A program made the position numbers and the translations under genes. From Acidobacteriota bacterium (GTDB lineage Bacteria > Acidobacteriota > Polarisedimenticolia > Gp22-AA2), in assembly GCA_016177515.1 (NCBI GenBank), contig JACOUZ010000058.1, positions 1-19,748 on the forward strand: a DNA stretch of 19,748 nt, read 5' to 3'. A model generated the notes under the pieces. The model made no database searches, had not been told where the DNA came from, and worked only from the letters and a program-made list of their open reading frames with translations. Of this stretch, positions 7,858 through 15,533 are shown in pieces (the stretch's first letter is position 1; each line of letters starts with the position of its first letter).

Positions 7858-10209
7858 TCAGTGAACGACGCTGCCGTCGAGGCTCACCCGCAGCTCGAAC
7901 TTGTCGTCCGGAGTGTGCAGCTCGAACCCGAGCAACACAACCACCCACGTCCCCGGCTTTGGATCCGCGATGGAAACGACCTCGGGAGCATCGAGCGAAG
8001 CGCCCTCAAAGTTGAGATTGCCGTCCGGATCGATGAGGACCAGGTCCACGTCGCCGGTCGGATAGTGGGAATAGTCCTCCCGCCATCCGAGCCGGAACTC
8101 GGCGACGGAGGTACCCGGAGAAACGGCGACCGTGCGCACGAGCTGATCTCCCTCGTGGATCTTCCCCTGCGCCGTGAGCCCGGGGATCGCCTCGGCCACC
8201 GAGAAGATCGTGACGTTCGCGGTCACGTCGCCCGCGTTCGTCCAGTCGCCGTTGGTGGTGACGCGTATCAGGCCGGGCTCCGGATTGTCGAGGACCAGCT
8301 GCCCGCCCGTGATGAAACCCTGGAAGAAGTAGCCGCTGGTGCCGGGCTGGCGCGATGTCTTGGCGCTGTGCACGGTGAAGAAGAGGTCGTCGCCGAACAG
8401 CTGGTTCTGCTGGTCGGGAGGCAGGGCGGCGCTGAAGTTGGATACATTGATGACCACCTGCGCCGTGTTCGGCGTCACCTCGTAGATGATCTCGCCGCGC
8501 TGGCCCGGCTTCAGCGGGCCGAACGTCTCCTGTACCAGCCCGTTGCGCACCGTCAGGCCTGCGTTCGTTTCGATGTTGTTCTTGACGCTCTTGACGGCGG
8601 CAGGAGGAGCCGGCAGGGCATCCGGCACCGAGCCGCCCGCGAGCATCGCCCGGGCCGCGCCGGCGTCCACGAAGCCGTTCCCCTGGTCCTGCGGTCCCGA
8701 GCCGTCGCCAAGGAGCCCGGGGTTCGCCGAGTCGATGATGGCGTTGGTGATCTGGCGTGCCGTGGCGCCCGGGAAGGCCTGCCGCAACACCGCCGCGACC
8801 CCGGCGACCGTCGGGGAGCTGAAGCTGGTGCCCCCGGCGAAGTTGATGCCCCCGGTCGTGGCGGAGAAGCCCTGGCCGTAGTCCCAGTCGCCGTTGGCGG
8901 TGACGTCGGGAGAGCGCCGTCCGTCGGCGTGCGGCCCGCGCGAGCTGAACGACGCCGTCTGGATGTGGTTCGTGGGGCGGAAGAGGGAGCCGATGCCGAA
9001 GCCGAACTGGAGGTCGGCCACGATCTGCTCGTATCCGGCTATGCTGGCGGCCCCGACGGAGATCGACGACAGCGAGCTGGCCGGGCTGCCGGAGGTCAGC
9101 CCGGACGGGCCGGCGTTGCCGGCCGATGTGGCCACCACGATGTCGTGCGCGAGAAGAGCGTCCACGGCCGTGTCAAAGATATCGTGCCCGGCAAACAGGG
9201 TCGGGCCTCCGAGGCTGATATTGACCACCTGGACCTTCACGCCATCCGGCTCGCCCGCCTCGGACCGGTCGCGCAGATCGATCGCCCGGTCGATGGCCGC
9301 CAGGATGGCCGAGGTGAAGCAACCGTCCTCGTTGCAGACGCGCAGGGCGTAAATGCTCGAGAGAGGCGCCGATCCGATCATCGGGATCCGGTTGGGCGCC
9401 ACGATCGCCGCCGGCAGGTGCGCGGAGACCGACCGGAAGAAGGTGCCGGCCGGGTTGAACGAGAAGATGACGTTCGCCGAGATCATCCCGGCCACGAAGG
9501 TTCCGTGACCGGCGTTGGCGAAGTTCGAGCAGCCCATCCCGTCGCCGATGAAGTCCTCGCACCCGACCACCGAACCATCCAGGGAGAGGTGGGGGAACCC
9601 GGGGCGGATGCCGGAATCGATGACCCCCACGACGATGCCCTGTCCGGCGAACCCGTCCGCGTGCAGAGTATCGACCCGGGACGTCGCGTTATTGATGAGG
9701 TAGGCCTCCGGGTGCGCGGCGGCGAAGCCGGCGAAGTCCGCCACCGGAATCGACTGGGCGGACTTGAACGACACGTTTCTGTCATCGCGGGTCGGGACCA
9801 GGCCGCGGGACCGGTAGTTGAGATCGTCGACCGGCACGGGCAGCGGCAGCCTGAGGTCCTTGGTGATCGCCCCGGGCCCGGTCAAGAGCCTGACGCCTTC
9901 GAGGGCCGAGAGCGGCACCCGGGCGGCCAGGCCGTCGAAGTGCTTGTATTGTCGCAGCACCGTTCCGCCGGCCGCTTCGATGGCCTGCACCACGGAGCCG
10001 TACGGCCTGGACACACGGATGAGGACCGACTCCAGGTCCGCGGAGCCTCCGGAGGCGGAACCACACCGCCCGCCATCGCCCGCATCGGCGGAGACCAGCC
10101 TCTGAGCGCTGGTCCCGGCCTGGGGAGTCCCGGCGAGGCCGGGGAGACCGAGCGCGAGGATCAATAGAGATACCCAGAGCACCAGAGGTCGGCCGCTCAA
10201 AAACCTCAT
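7858..10209 (-). CDS. Secreted subtilisin-like serine protease (peptidase S8)
   Basis: This 783-residue protein starts with a signal peptide (1-~30). An I9-like propeptide follows (~60-125, including VQAIEAAGGTVLRQYKHFDGLAARVP). The S8 domain spans roughly 175-525. The triad is visible: D198 (VVGVIDSG), H235 (GHGTFVAGM) and S462 (GGTSFSSPTVAG), with oxyanion N365 (SAGNAGPSG). The C-terminal ~250 residues contain beta-rich regions, the last (~690-783) resembling a pre-peptidase or proprotein-convertase-like domain (GDVDLVLIDPDG, PGTWVVVLLGFE). Cys pairs near ~217-227 and ~292-297 may form disulfides. Of three in-frame ATGs, the one at 10209 follows AAGGAG and starts a proper signal peptide. 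It should mature outside the cytoplasm; the substrate is unknown. Confidence 0.93.
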   Translation of the reverse strand: MRFLSGRPLVLWVSLLILALGLPGLAGTPQAGTSAQRLVSADAGDGGRCGSASGGSADLESVLIRVSRPYGSVVQAIEAAGGTVLRQYKHFDGLAARVPLSALEGVRLLTGPGAITKDLRLPLPVPVDDLNYRSRGLVPTRDDRNVSFKSAQSIPVADFAGFAAAHPEAYLINNATSRVDTLHADGFAGQGIVVGVIDSGIRPGFPHLSLDGSVVGCEDFIGDGMGCSNFANAGHGTFVAGMISANVIFSFNPAGTFFRSVSAHLPAAIVAPNRIPMIGSAPLSSIYALRVCNEDGCFTSAILAAIDRAIDLRDRSEAGEPDGVKVQVVNISLGGPTLFAGHDIFDTAVDALLAHDIVVATSAGNAGPSGLTSGSPASSLSSISVGAASIAGYEQIVADLQFGFGIGSLFRPTNHIQTASFSSRGPHADGRRSPDVTANGDWDYGQGFSATTGGINFAGGTSFSSPTVAGVAAVLRQAFPGATARQITNAIIDSANPGLLGDGSGPQDQGNGFVDAGAARAMLAGGSVPDALPAPPAAVKSVKNNIETNAGLTVRNGLVQETFGPLKPGQRGEIIYEVTPNTAQVVINVSNFSAALPPDQQNQLFGDDLFFTVHSAKTSRQPGTSGYFFQGFITGGQLVLDNPEPGLIRVTTNGDWTNAGDVTANVTIFSVAEAIPGLTAQGKIHEGDQLVRTVAVSPGTSVAEFRLGWREDYSHYPTGDVDLVLIDPDGNLNFEGASLDAPEVVSIADPKPGTWVVVLLGFELHTPDDKFELRVSLDGSVVH

Positions 10210-10214
10210 GGGGG

Positions 10215-10220
10215 CTCCTT
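10215..10220 (-). promoter_or_regulatory. Ribosome binding site of the subtilase gene
   Basis: AAGGAG on the minus strand, five bases before the ATG at 10209. It favours this start over the in-frame ATGs at 10233 and 10257. Confidence 0.72.
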
Positions 10221-10254
10221 GTATATTTGCCATCGGTCTGGGAGTTTCGACGAG

Positions 10255-10283
10255 CATATACGCAGCACCGGGCAGGGTGTCAA
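10255..10283 (-). promoter_or_regulatory. Sigma70-like promoter of the subtilase gene
   Basis: A consensus -35 TTGACA (10283-10278), exactly 17 bases of spacer and a -10-like TATATG (10260-10255) on the minus strand. The predicted start near 10248 leaves a leader of about 38 bases with the ribosome site in it. Confidence 0.62.
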
Positions 10284-10360
10284 GAAGAGAAACGGAGATT
10301 TGCCGGGCCGGTCCATCGGTCCGGACGGCGCATGTTTCGCCCCGCCCGACGATCCTTGCG

Positions 10361-10382
10361 AAAAAAATGCCGGTCAGTCCGG
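10361..10382 (-). terminator. Weak intrinsic terminator after the DNRLRE gene
   Basis: On the minus strand CCGG-ACTGA-CCGG forms a four-pair stem, followed two bases later by seven T. The stop codon of the gene lies in the loop. The T-tract is good but the stem is short. Confidence 0.3.
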
Positions 10383-11453
10383 GATGGTGGCGCAGCCGGA
10401 GGCGGTTCGGCAGTCACCGGCCATGATCAGGCCGGAAATCTCCTCGAGGAGTTCGCCGATGCTGGCGGAGACGCAGTCTCCATGCTCCGGAGCGGCCGGG
10501 CAGGTGGTTTGAAGCCGGCCGGCGCAGACGTTCAGGACCAGGACCGATAGTTTCCGGGCGGCGCGATCCGGGCACGAGCGCGGTGGGTTCGCGAGGACGG
10601 CGTCGCACGCGTCAATCCCGGCCATTCCGAGGTCGGCGAGGACCCTGTCCGCGCAGGGGAGGACCCATTCGGAGAAGCCGGGCTCTGCTTGGCTGGCGCA
10701 CTGCCGTTGCCAGTACCCGGGTCCAGCGGGGTCGGGCGAGCAGGGCGGAACGTAGTCGATCTCAAGCATCGGACGGCTCCCCTCCTCGGGATGCTCCCGG
10801 GAGTCGAAGCGCTTGACCGTCGTGGGACCGCTCTCGTCGCCGGCCAGGAGCCAGCCATAGCTGGCTTCCGGGTGATCGAGCCATGCCTGGACGTCCTCTG
10901 CCATCTCCGGAGTCGATCCCCAGGAGTACGGACCGGGCTGATCGACCAGGGTAAGGGCCCGGGGGAATGGGTCGAAGTCACCACCCGGACGCGTCCAGAA
11001 GACATTGTCGTAGTACCTGTGGATCCAGGTGGAATCCCCTTGGGCCGAGGGCGCCCCGCCGCCGCCCGAGGACGCCGACGGGCCCTCTCCCCAGTCGGCC
11101 AGGAGCCGGTGCAGCTGGACCGGAACCGGTCCGGCGTTGGTCGACGAGAGGTTCAGGCGCAGCAGGACCCGGGTCACGGTCGACCCCCGGGGGACGGCGG
11201 CGGCGACGTCGAAGGCCAGAACGGCGCGGCGGATGGAGCCGGACGTCGAGCTCGTCCGCCCGGCGAAAAAGGCCGGGCCGGAGCCGTTGCCCAGGGCCCC
11301 GGCCGGATCCTCGATCAGGGTGGCATCCTTCACGGGCCGCAGGACAGCGAACTCCGCCAGAGCGTCCAGGGTCCCGGCCGCCGCCACGAAAAAACAGCCC
11401 AGTAAAAGACCTGCCACTCTGGAAACGATGTGGACGTGCCTGACCTGGTGCAT
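10374..11453 (-). CDS. Secreted DNRLRE-domain protein with Cys-rich C-terminal domain
   Basis: A 359-residue exported protein. Residues 1-33 are a signal peptide (hydrophobic SRVAGLLLGCFFVAAAG). Residues ~36-236 form a DNRLRE-type beta module, with segments LRPVKDATLIED, RRAVLAFDVAAAVPRGSTVTRVLLRLNL, LHRLLADWGEG, YSWGSTPEMAEDVQAWLD and MLEIDYVPP. Residues ~237-359 form a separate domain with about 11 Cys (C238, 252, 267, 283, 294, 310, 318, 327, 348, 354) and conserved-looking runs (PRSCPDRAARKL, LVLNVCAGRLQT). The DNRLRE part is clearly paralogous to the N-terminus of the divergent multicopper oxidase. DNRLRE modules are known from extracellular adhesive or polysaccharide-associated proteins; the role here is unknown. 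The start at 11453 is chosen over an ATG ten codons upstream by its ribosome site. Confidence 0.87.
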   Translation of the reverse strand: MHQVRHVHIVSRVAGLLLGCFFVAAAGTLDALAEFAVLRPVKDATLIEDPAGALGNGSGPAFFAGRTSSTSGSIRRAVLAFDVAAAVPRGSTVTRVLLRLNLSSTNAGPVPVQLHRLLADWGEGPSASSGGGGAPSAQGDSTWIHRYYDNVFWTRPGGDFDPFPRALTLVDQPGPYSWGSTPEMAEDVQAWLDHPEASYGWLLAGDESGPTTVKRFDSREHPEEGSRPMLEIDYVPPCSPDPAGPGYWQRQCASQAEPGFSEWVLPCADRVLADLGMAGIDACDAVLANPPRSCPDRAARKLSVLVLNVCAGRLQTTCPAAPEHGDCVSASIGELLEEISGLIMAGDCRTASGCATIPD

Positions 11454-11462
11454 TGGATCTTT

Positions 11463-11466
11463 CTCC
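11463..11466 (-). promoter_or_regulatory. Ribosome binding site of the DNRLRE gene
   Basis: GGAG (within GGAGAAAG) on the minus strand, nine bases before the ATG at 11453. It lies inside the alternative upstream frame, so it decides the start. Confidence 0.6.
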
Positions 11467-11743
11467 GGATGGACAATCTCCACCGGGCGCGGTCTTTCTC
11501 CAAGGACTTTCGAGGCAAAATCAGCGCCCCGAGTCCCCCTTCCCGTCCCGCGCGGATTGAAGGGCCTCCTTCAGCGGACTCCTGTGGCACCGGTTTTGCT
11601 TATCCATGGCTCGTACGCCGAGCATCCGGCCGGCGACACATACCCCGACCGCTACCGGACGGGGAGGACAAGTACACCCGGGTCATAAACGGCGGCTGGC
11701 GGAGACTGCTGTCGTGCACCCGGCAGGCGCCGATCATCGAGCC

Positions 11744-11749
11744 AGGAGG
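11744..11749 (+). promoter_or_regulatory. Ribosome binding site of the multicopper oxidase gene
   Basis: AGGAGG, five bases before the ATG at 11755. Confidence 0.78.
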
Positions 11750-11754
11750 GGACC

Positions 11755-14700
11755 ATGAGAACTTCAGGAGGCGTGGCCCGCAATCTGATTCTACTGATCG
11801 CCGGTCTTCTCATGGCCGTGCCGGCCGGGGCGGACACCGTGACGCTCCTGCCGACGAAGGACAACACGCTTTACGAGCCGATCGCGCAGGATGGCTTCCA
11901 GGACCGCAGCGACGGGGCCGGCCCCACGATGTTCGCGGGCAAGGTCAAGGACGCCGACGCCGATCCCGGTCCGGGAACCAGACCGGCCGTGCGCCGCGCC
12001 GTCCTCGCGTTCAACATCGCCGCCAACATCCCGGCCAGCGCCACGATCAACAGCGTCCAGCTCACCCTCTACGTCGACAAGGTCAAGCTCACCACCGGCT
12101 TCAACGTCAGCCTGCACCGGCTCCTGTCCGACTGGGGCGAGGGGACGTCGAACACCGGCAACTCCCAGCAGGGCCGCGGGGAGCCGCCGACGCCCGGCGA
12201 TGCCACCTGGCACCACACCTTCTACCCGGACCAGTTCTGGTCGATCCCCGGCGGGGATTATTCGCTGACCGCAAGCGCCACGAGGACCGTGGGCAACACC
12301 GGCTTCTATACCTGGGGCTCGACGTCGGGGCTGGTCGCCGACGTCCAGTTCTGGCTTAACAACCCGTCGCAGACCTTCGGCTGGATCGTCGTCGGCACCG
12401 AGACGACCACCGAGACGACGAAGCGCTTCGGCACGAGGGAGAACACCGGCCAGACCGGCGGCGTGTCGTGGAAGCCGGCGCTGGTGATCAACTACACGCC
12501 CCAGATGATCAGCGGCGCCTGCTGCCAGGGGGCCACCTGCTCGGTGCAGACGCCGGCCGCCTGCCTCGCCCTTCCCGGCGCGTACCAGGGGGACGGGACC
12601 TCCTGCTCGCCGAACCCCTGCGTCGTGGCGACCGGCGCCTGCTGCGCCAGCAACGGCACGTGCACCGAGGTCAGCCAGAGCGAATGCACGGGGAGCGGAG
12701 GCACGTACCAGGGCGATGGCTCGGCGTGCGCCGGAACGTACTGCCCCATCCTGCTCACGCCCTATCTCGATCCGCTGCCCATCCCGCCTGTGGCCACGCC
12801 CGTCATCGGATCACCGGGCGGCGCGGCCACCTACAACATCACCACGCGCGAGTTTGAGCAGCACCTGCACAGCCAGCTGCCGCCCACGCGGGTGTGGGGA
12901 TATCACGACGGGGTCGGCCCGCTCCACACCCCCGGACCCGTGATCGTGGCGCGCACGGGAGAGCCGGTGACGGTCAACTGGATCAACGACATCCGCGACC
13001 TCGCCAACGGCGTCCCGCGGCGGGACAGCCACTACCTGGAGGTCGACGTCCAGAAAGACGGCGCCGGAGACGTCTGCATCATGGGCGCCGAGGCGAGGGC
13101 GAAGACCGTCGCTCATCTGCATGGCGGCCACGTCCCGGCGTCGTTCGACGGCTACCCCGAGGACACGTACCTGCCAGGGGATCCGCCGGTGCCCTACACC
13201 TACCCGAACAACCAGCAGGCGAGCTACCTCTGGTTCCACGACCACGCCCTCGGCATCACGCGCCTGAACGTCTACATGGGCCTGGCGGGCGCCTACCTGA
13301 TGCGCGACGCGGTGGAGGACGCCATCAATCTGCCGCGCGGACAGTACGAGGTCCCGCTGGTGATCCAGGACCGCAAGTTCAACCCGGATGGATCGCTGTC
13401 CTATCCGGGCACGTGGGTGGATCACTTCTTCGGCGATAAGGTAATCGTCAACGGCAAGGTCTGGCCCTATCTCGACGTCCGGCGTGGCAAGTACCTGTTC
13501 CGATTGCTGAACGGATCCACGTCGCGCGTCTATACCCTGTCGCTCATCCCGCCGTCCGGGACACTCACCTTCAGCGTCATCGGAAATGAGGGCGGGCTCC
13601 TGGAGGCGCCTGCCCACGGCGTGGGCTCGCTCACCATCGGCCCGGGCGAGCGCTACGACGTGGTCGTGGACTTCGCGGGCTTTGCCAACGGCGACGAGAT
13701 CCTCCTGAACAACAGCGCCGGGGCGCCGTTCCCGAACGGACCGGTCGACGTGGCCCGGATGATGAAATTCCGCGTCGCCAGCCAGGCGGGGGACACCGAT
13801 CCGGTGCCCGCCGCGCTGCGCCCGATCCAGAGGATCGATCCGGCCGAGGCCGTGGGGACGCGGGACTTCCGTCTCAAGCAGTCGGGGACCGACGGGTGCG
13901 GGCGCTCGATGTGGGAGATCAACGGCCTGCACTGGAACGACATCACCGAGTACCCCCAGCTCGGCACGACCGAGATCTGGAGGTTCATCAACGACTCGGG
14001 CGTCTCCCACCCGATGCACATGCACCTGGTGATGTTCCAGGTCCTCGACCGCGACGGGTTCACCAACGGGGCGGGCGGCACGATCATCCCGAACGGCACG
14101 CCGCAGGCTCCGCCGGCCGAGGAGAGCGGCTGGAAGGACACGGCGATGGTCGGGCCGAACCAGATCCTGCGGGTGATCGCCCGGTTCGAGGATTACAAGG
14201 GGAAATACGCCTACCACTGCCACATCCTCGAGCACGAGGACCACGAGATGATGCGGCAGTTCCAGACGATCCAGTGCGGCGACGGCGAGATCGACGCGAC
14301 CGAAGGATGCGACGACGGGATCGCCAACGGGACGCCGGGCTCGTGCTGCACCTCCGCCTGCACGGTCGTCGCCGACGGGACCGCATGCAGCGATGACAAC
14401 ATCTGCACCGAGGGCGATCGATGCCTGGCAGGCGCGTGCGCGCCGGGGGCGGCCGTCGCCCCCCCGGGGGAGGTCCCGAACGACACGTTTGCGGCCGACG
14501 GCATGACGCTGACCTGGGATGCGATCCCCGGCGCGCCCGCGGGGACGGTCTTCGACGTCGCCCGCGGCCTCGCCGCTGAGCTGCCGGTGGGGGCCGGCGC
14601 GTCCGAGACGTGCCTGGCGCCAGGAATACCGGCGCAGACGGCGTCGGATGCCGCATCCCCCGGCGCGGGCCAGGTGTTCTGGTACCTCGTTCGCGGGCGA

Positions 14701-14784
14701 CATGCGTGCGGGACGGGGACGTACGGCTACGCCGCCTCGAACGGCGTGCCCACGGCGGAGCGGATCACGCTGACGTGTCCCTGA
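11755..14784 (+). CDS. Secreted DNRLRE - Cys-rich repeats - multicopper oxidase fusion
   Basis: A 1009-residue exported protein. Signal peptide 1-26; DNRLRE module ~28-248; two ~35-residue Cys-rich repeats 255-330; a CotA/PhsA/bilirubin-oxidase-like multicopper oxidase ~331-838; a Cys-rich segment 841-895 (CGDGEIDATEGCDDG); and a beta-rich tail ending TCP. All copper ligands are present: H454/H456 (HLHGGH), H495/H497 (WFHDHALG), H752/H755/H757 (HPMHMH), H821-C822-H823, H827 and axial M832 (spacing of C, H and M as in CotA). It should oxidise a substrate with four one-electron steps and reduce O2 to water outside the cell. Phenols, Mn(II) or Cu(I) are possible substrates, unproven. The DNRLRE and Cys-rich parts may anchor it to a matrix. 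Three ORFs on the opposite strand are shadows. Confidence 0.95.
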   Translation: MRTSGGVARNLILLIAGLLMAVPAGADTVTLLPTKDNTLYEPIAQDGFQDRSDGAGPTMFAGKVKDADADPGPGTRPAVRRAVLAFNIAANIPASATINSVQLTLYVDKVKLTTGFNVSLHRLLSDWGEGTSNTGNSQQGRGEPPTPGDATWHHTFYPDQFWSIPGGDYSLTASATRTVGNTGFYTWGSTSGLVADVQFWLNNPSQTFGWIVVGTETTTETTKRFGTRENTGQTGGVSWKPALVINYTPQMISGACCQGATCSVQTPAACLALPGAYQGDGTSCSPNPCVVATGACCASNGTCTEVSQSECTGSGGTYQGDGSACAGTYCPILLTPYLDPLPIPPVATPVIGSPGGAATYNITTREFEQHLHSQLPPTRVWGYHDGVGPLHTPGPVIVARTGEPVTVNWINDIRDLANGVPRRDSHYLEVDVQKDGAGDVCIMGAEARAKTVAHLHGGHVPASFDGYPEDTYLPGDPPVPYTYPNNQQASYLWFHDHALGITRLNVYMGLAGAYLMRDAVEDAINLPRGQYEVPLVIQDRKFNPDGSLSYPGTWVDHFFGDKVIVNGKVWPYLDVRRGKYLFRLLNGSTSRVYTLSLIPPSGTLTFSVIGNEGGLLEAPAHGVGSLTIGPGERYDVVVDFAGFANGDEILLNNSAGAPFPNGPVDVARMMKFRVASQAGDTDPVPAALRPIQRIDPAEAVGTRDFRLKQSGTDGCGRSMWEINGLHWNDITEYPQLGTTEIWRFINDSGVSHPMHMHLVMFQVLDRDGFTNGAGGTIIPNGTPQAPPAEESGWKDTAMVGPNQILRVIARFEDYKGKYAYHCHILEHEDHEMMRQFQTIQCGDGEIDATEGCDDGIANGTPGSCCTSACTVVADGTACSDDNICTEGDRCLAGACAPGAAVAPPGEVPNDTFAADGMTLTWDAIPGAPAGTVFDVARGLAAELPVGAGASETCLAPGIPAQTASDAASPGAGQVFWYLVRGRHACGTGTYGYAASNGVPTAERITLTCP
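12517..12744 (+). repeat. Two tandem Cys-rich protein repeats in the oxidase fusion
   Basis: Residues 255-289 and 295-330 share the pattern ACC, x(3-5), TC, x(4-8), C, x(3-5), G, xYQGDG, x, xC, x(3-4), C. Each has six or seven Cys with YQGDG(T/S)xC in common. They link the DNRLRE module to the oxidase domain and probably fold as disulfide-stabilised units or a stalk. Confidence 0.75.
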
Positions 14785-14806
14785 GGGGGCCGGATGCAGG
14801 GAGGGT

Positions 14807-15001
14807 TCAAGACTCCCGCCCGGTCGGTTCCGATCCGAGCGCGCCCGCACGATGCGCGATTTCCAGGATCTCCTCGAGCCACGCCAGCCGCTGTGCAGGG
14901 GTGGCCGCGAGGGTCGATTCCAGGAGCTGTCTCCGGGCTCCTTCCCAGGTCGCATCCCAGCGATCAGCGGACTCCACAGCCTTCAGCCGCTTGGTCGTCA
15001 T
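14807..15001 (-). CDS. Small protein paired with the nucleotidyltransferase (64 aa)
   Basis: The 64-residue protein has a charged N-terminus and a helical core, RRQLLESTLAATPAQRLAWLEEILEIAHRAGAL, then a short polar tail. The 'ATPAQRLAWLEE-IAH-AGAL' pattern is the kind of small conserved protein I associate with genes next to nucleotidyltransferase-like proteins, but I cannot name a family. Its ATG overlaps the stop of the upstream nucleotidyltransferase gene (ATGA), so the two are co-translated. By analogy with MNT/HEPN or AbiE-type modules it may be the partner that binds the enzyme. It converges on the oxidase gene 22 bases away. The in-frame upstream extension is rejected because it runs antiparallel through the partner gene. 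Confidence 0.7.
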   Translation of the reverse strand: MTTKRLKAVESADRWDATWEGARRQLLESTLAATPAQRLAWLEEILEIAHRAGALGSEPTGRES

Positions 15002-15498
15002 TTGCTCTTCTTCATCTTGAGGATGGCTTCCAGGTGCACGATGTCGGCCTCGTCCTGGGCTCTTCCCGCCAGACGCTTCAGATGGATCAGGTCGGTGATC
15101 GATGCGACATGGACGATCGTGTCCTGGAGCTGGAACTCGTTGGAGCGCGACCACAACTCCTCGAATGGTATCGGATGGTGCACGAACAGGTCGACCACTC
15201 GCATCGGGTTGGCGGGGTCGAACATCGAGAACACCTGCATCCCGCGGTCGCGAATCCACCCCTCCCGGACGGACCGGTCGGCGAATTCTCTCGCGTCGAC
15301 AGGAACCCTCGGGCGCAGACCGAGACGCACCAACGCCTCGATGGTCTTCCTGGCCTGCCCCTCGTCGAGGTCCACCATCAGATCCACATCGGCGGTCAGG
15401 CGAGCATAACCATGAAGCACCACGGCCAGTCCGCCCACCACAACGTAGCGAACGCCGGCGTCGTTCAGCGCCTTGAACAGTGGCTCGAAAATCGCCAT
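14998..15498 (-). CDS. Nucleotidyltransferase-fold protein, AbiEii/toxin-antitoxin type
   Basis: This 166-residue protein has the pol-beta-like nucleotidyltransferase signature VVVGGLAVVLHGYARLTADVDL (GG at 22-23, D37 and D39), a likely third acidic residue D103 (MRVVDLFV), and the C-terminal segment DLIHLKRLAGRAQDEADIVHL (136-156) common in this group. Family members transfer nucleotides to RNA or protein partners and often act in toxin-antitoxin or abortive-infection modules. The length is that of a minimal single domain. Start ATG at 15498 has no Shine-Dalgarno sequence, but a TACAAT ends seven bases upstream, so the message is probably leaderless. It overlaps the 64-residue partner by four bases. 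Which of the two acts as toxin is not known. Confidence 0.85.
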   Translation of the reverse strand: MAIFEPLFKALNDAGVRYVVVGGLAVVLHGYARLTADVDLMVDLDEGQARKTIEALVRLGLRPRVPVDAREFADRSVREGWIRDRGMQVFSMFDPANPMRVVDLFVHHPIPFEELWSRSNEFQLQDTIVHVASITDLIHLKRLAGRAQDEADIVHLEAILKMKKSK

Positions 15499-15504
15499 GC
15501 GAGG

Positions 15505-15532
15505 ATTGTAGCGTACTCCCTGTCCCTGGCAT
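15505..15532 (-). promoter_or_regulatory. Promoter giving a leaderless nucleotidyltransferase mRNA
   Basis: TACAAT (15510-15505, minus strand) matches the -10 consensus in five of six bases. ATGCCA (15532-15527), 16 bases upstream, is a weak -35. The expected transcription start falls exactly on the A of the ATG at 15498. Confidence 0.5.
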
Positions 15533-15533
15533 C

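Larger units (their letters stand above)
11454..11754. other. Divergent intergenic region between the two DNRLRE genes
   Basis: About 300 bases separating the divergent starts. No convincing -35/-10 pair was found on either strand. A six-base-stem hairpin (TGAAGG, loop GCCT, CCTTCA; 11558-11573) is the clearest structure. Both promoters and any shared control site must lie here or just inside the genes. Confidence 0.5.

Noticed and set aside
7861..10167. 768-codon plus-strand open frame opposite the subtilase
   Set aside because: The minus strand encodes a complete S8 protease with its triad; the antisense product resembles nothing and has no ribosome site.
11558..11573. Six-base-stem hairpin in the divergent DNRLRE intergenic region
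   Set aside because: It is too short and has no associated promoter, ribosome site or T-tract.
14799..14817. GGGAG/CTCCC hairpin between the convergent oxidase and small-protein genes
   Set aside because: A five-pair stem with no T-tract on either strand is not convincing as a terminator.
12811..14955. 714-codon minus-strand open frame opposite the multicopper oxidase
   Set aside because: The plus strand carries all copper ligands; the reverse frame is Arg/Val/Asp-rich shadow.
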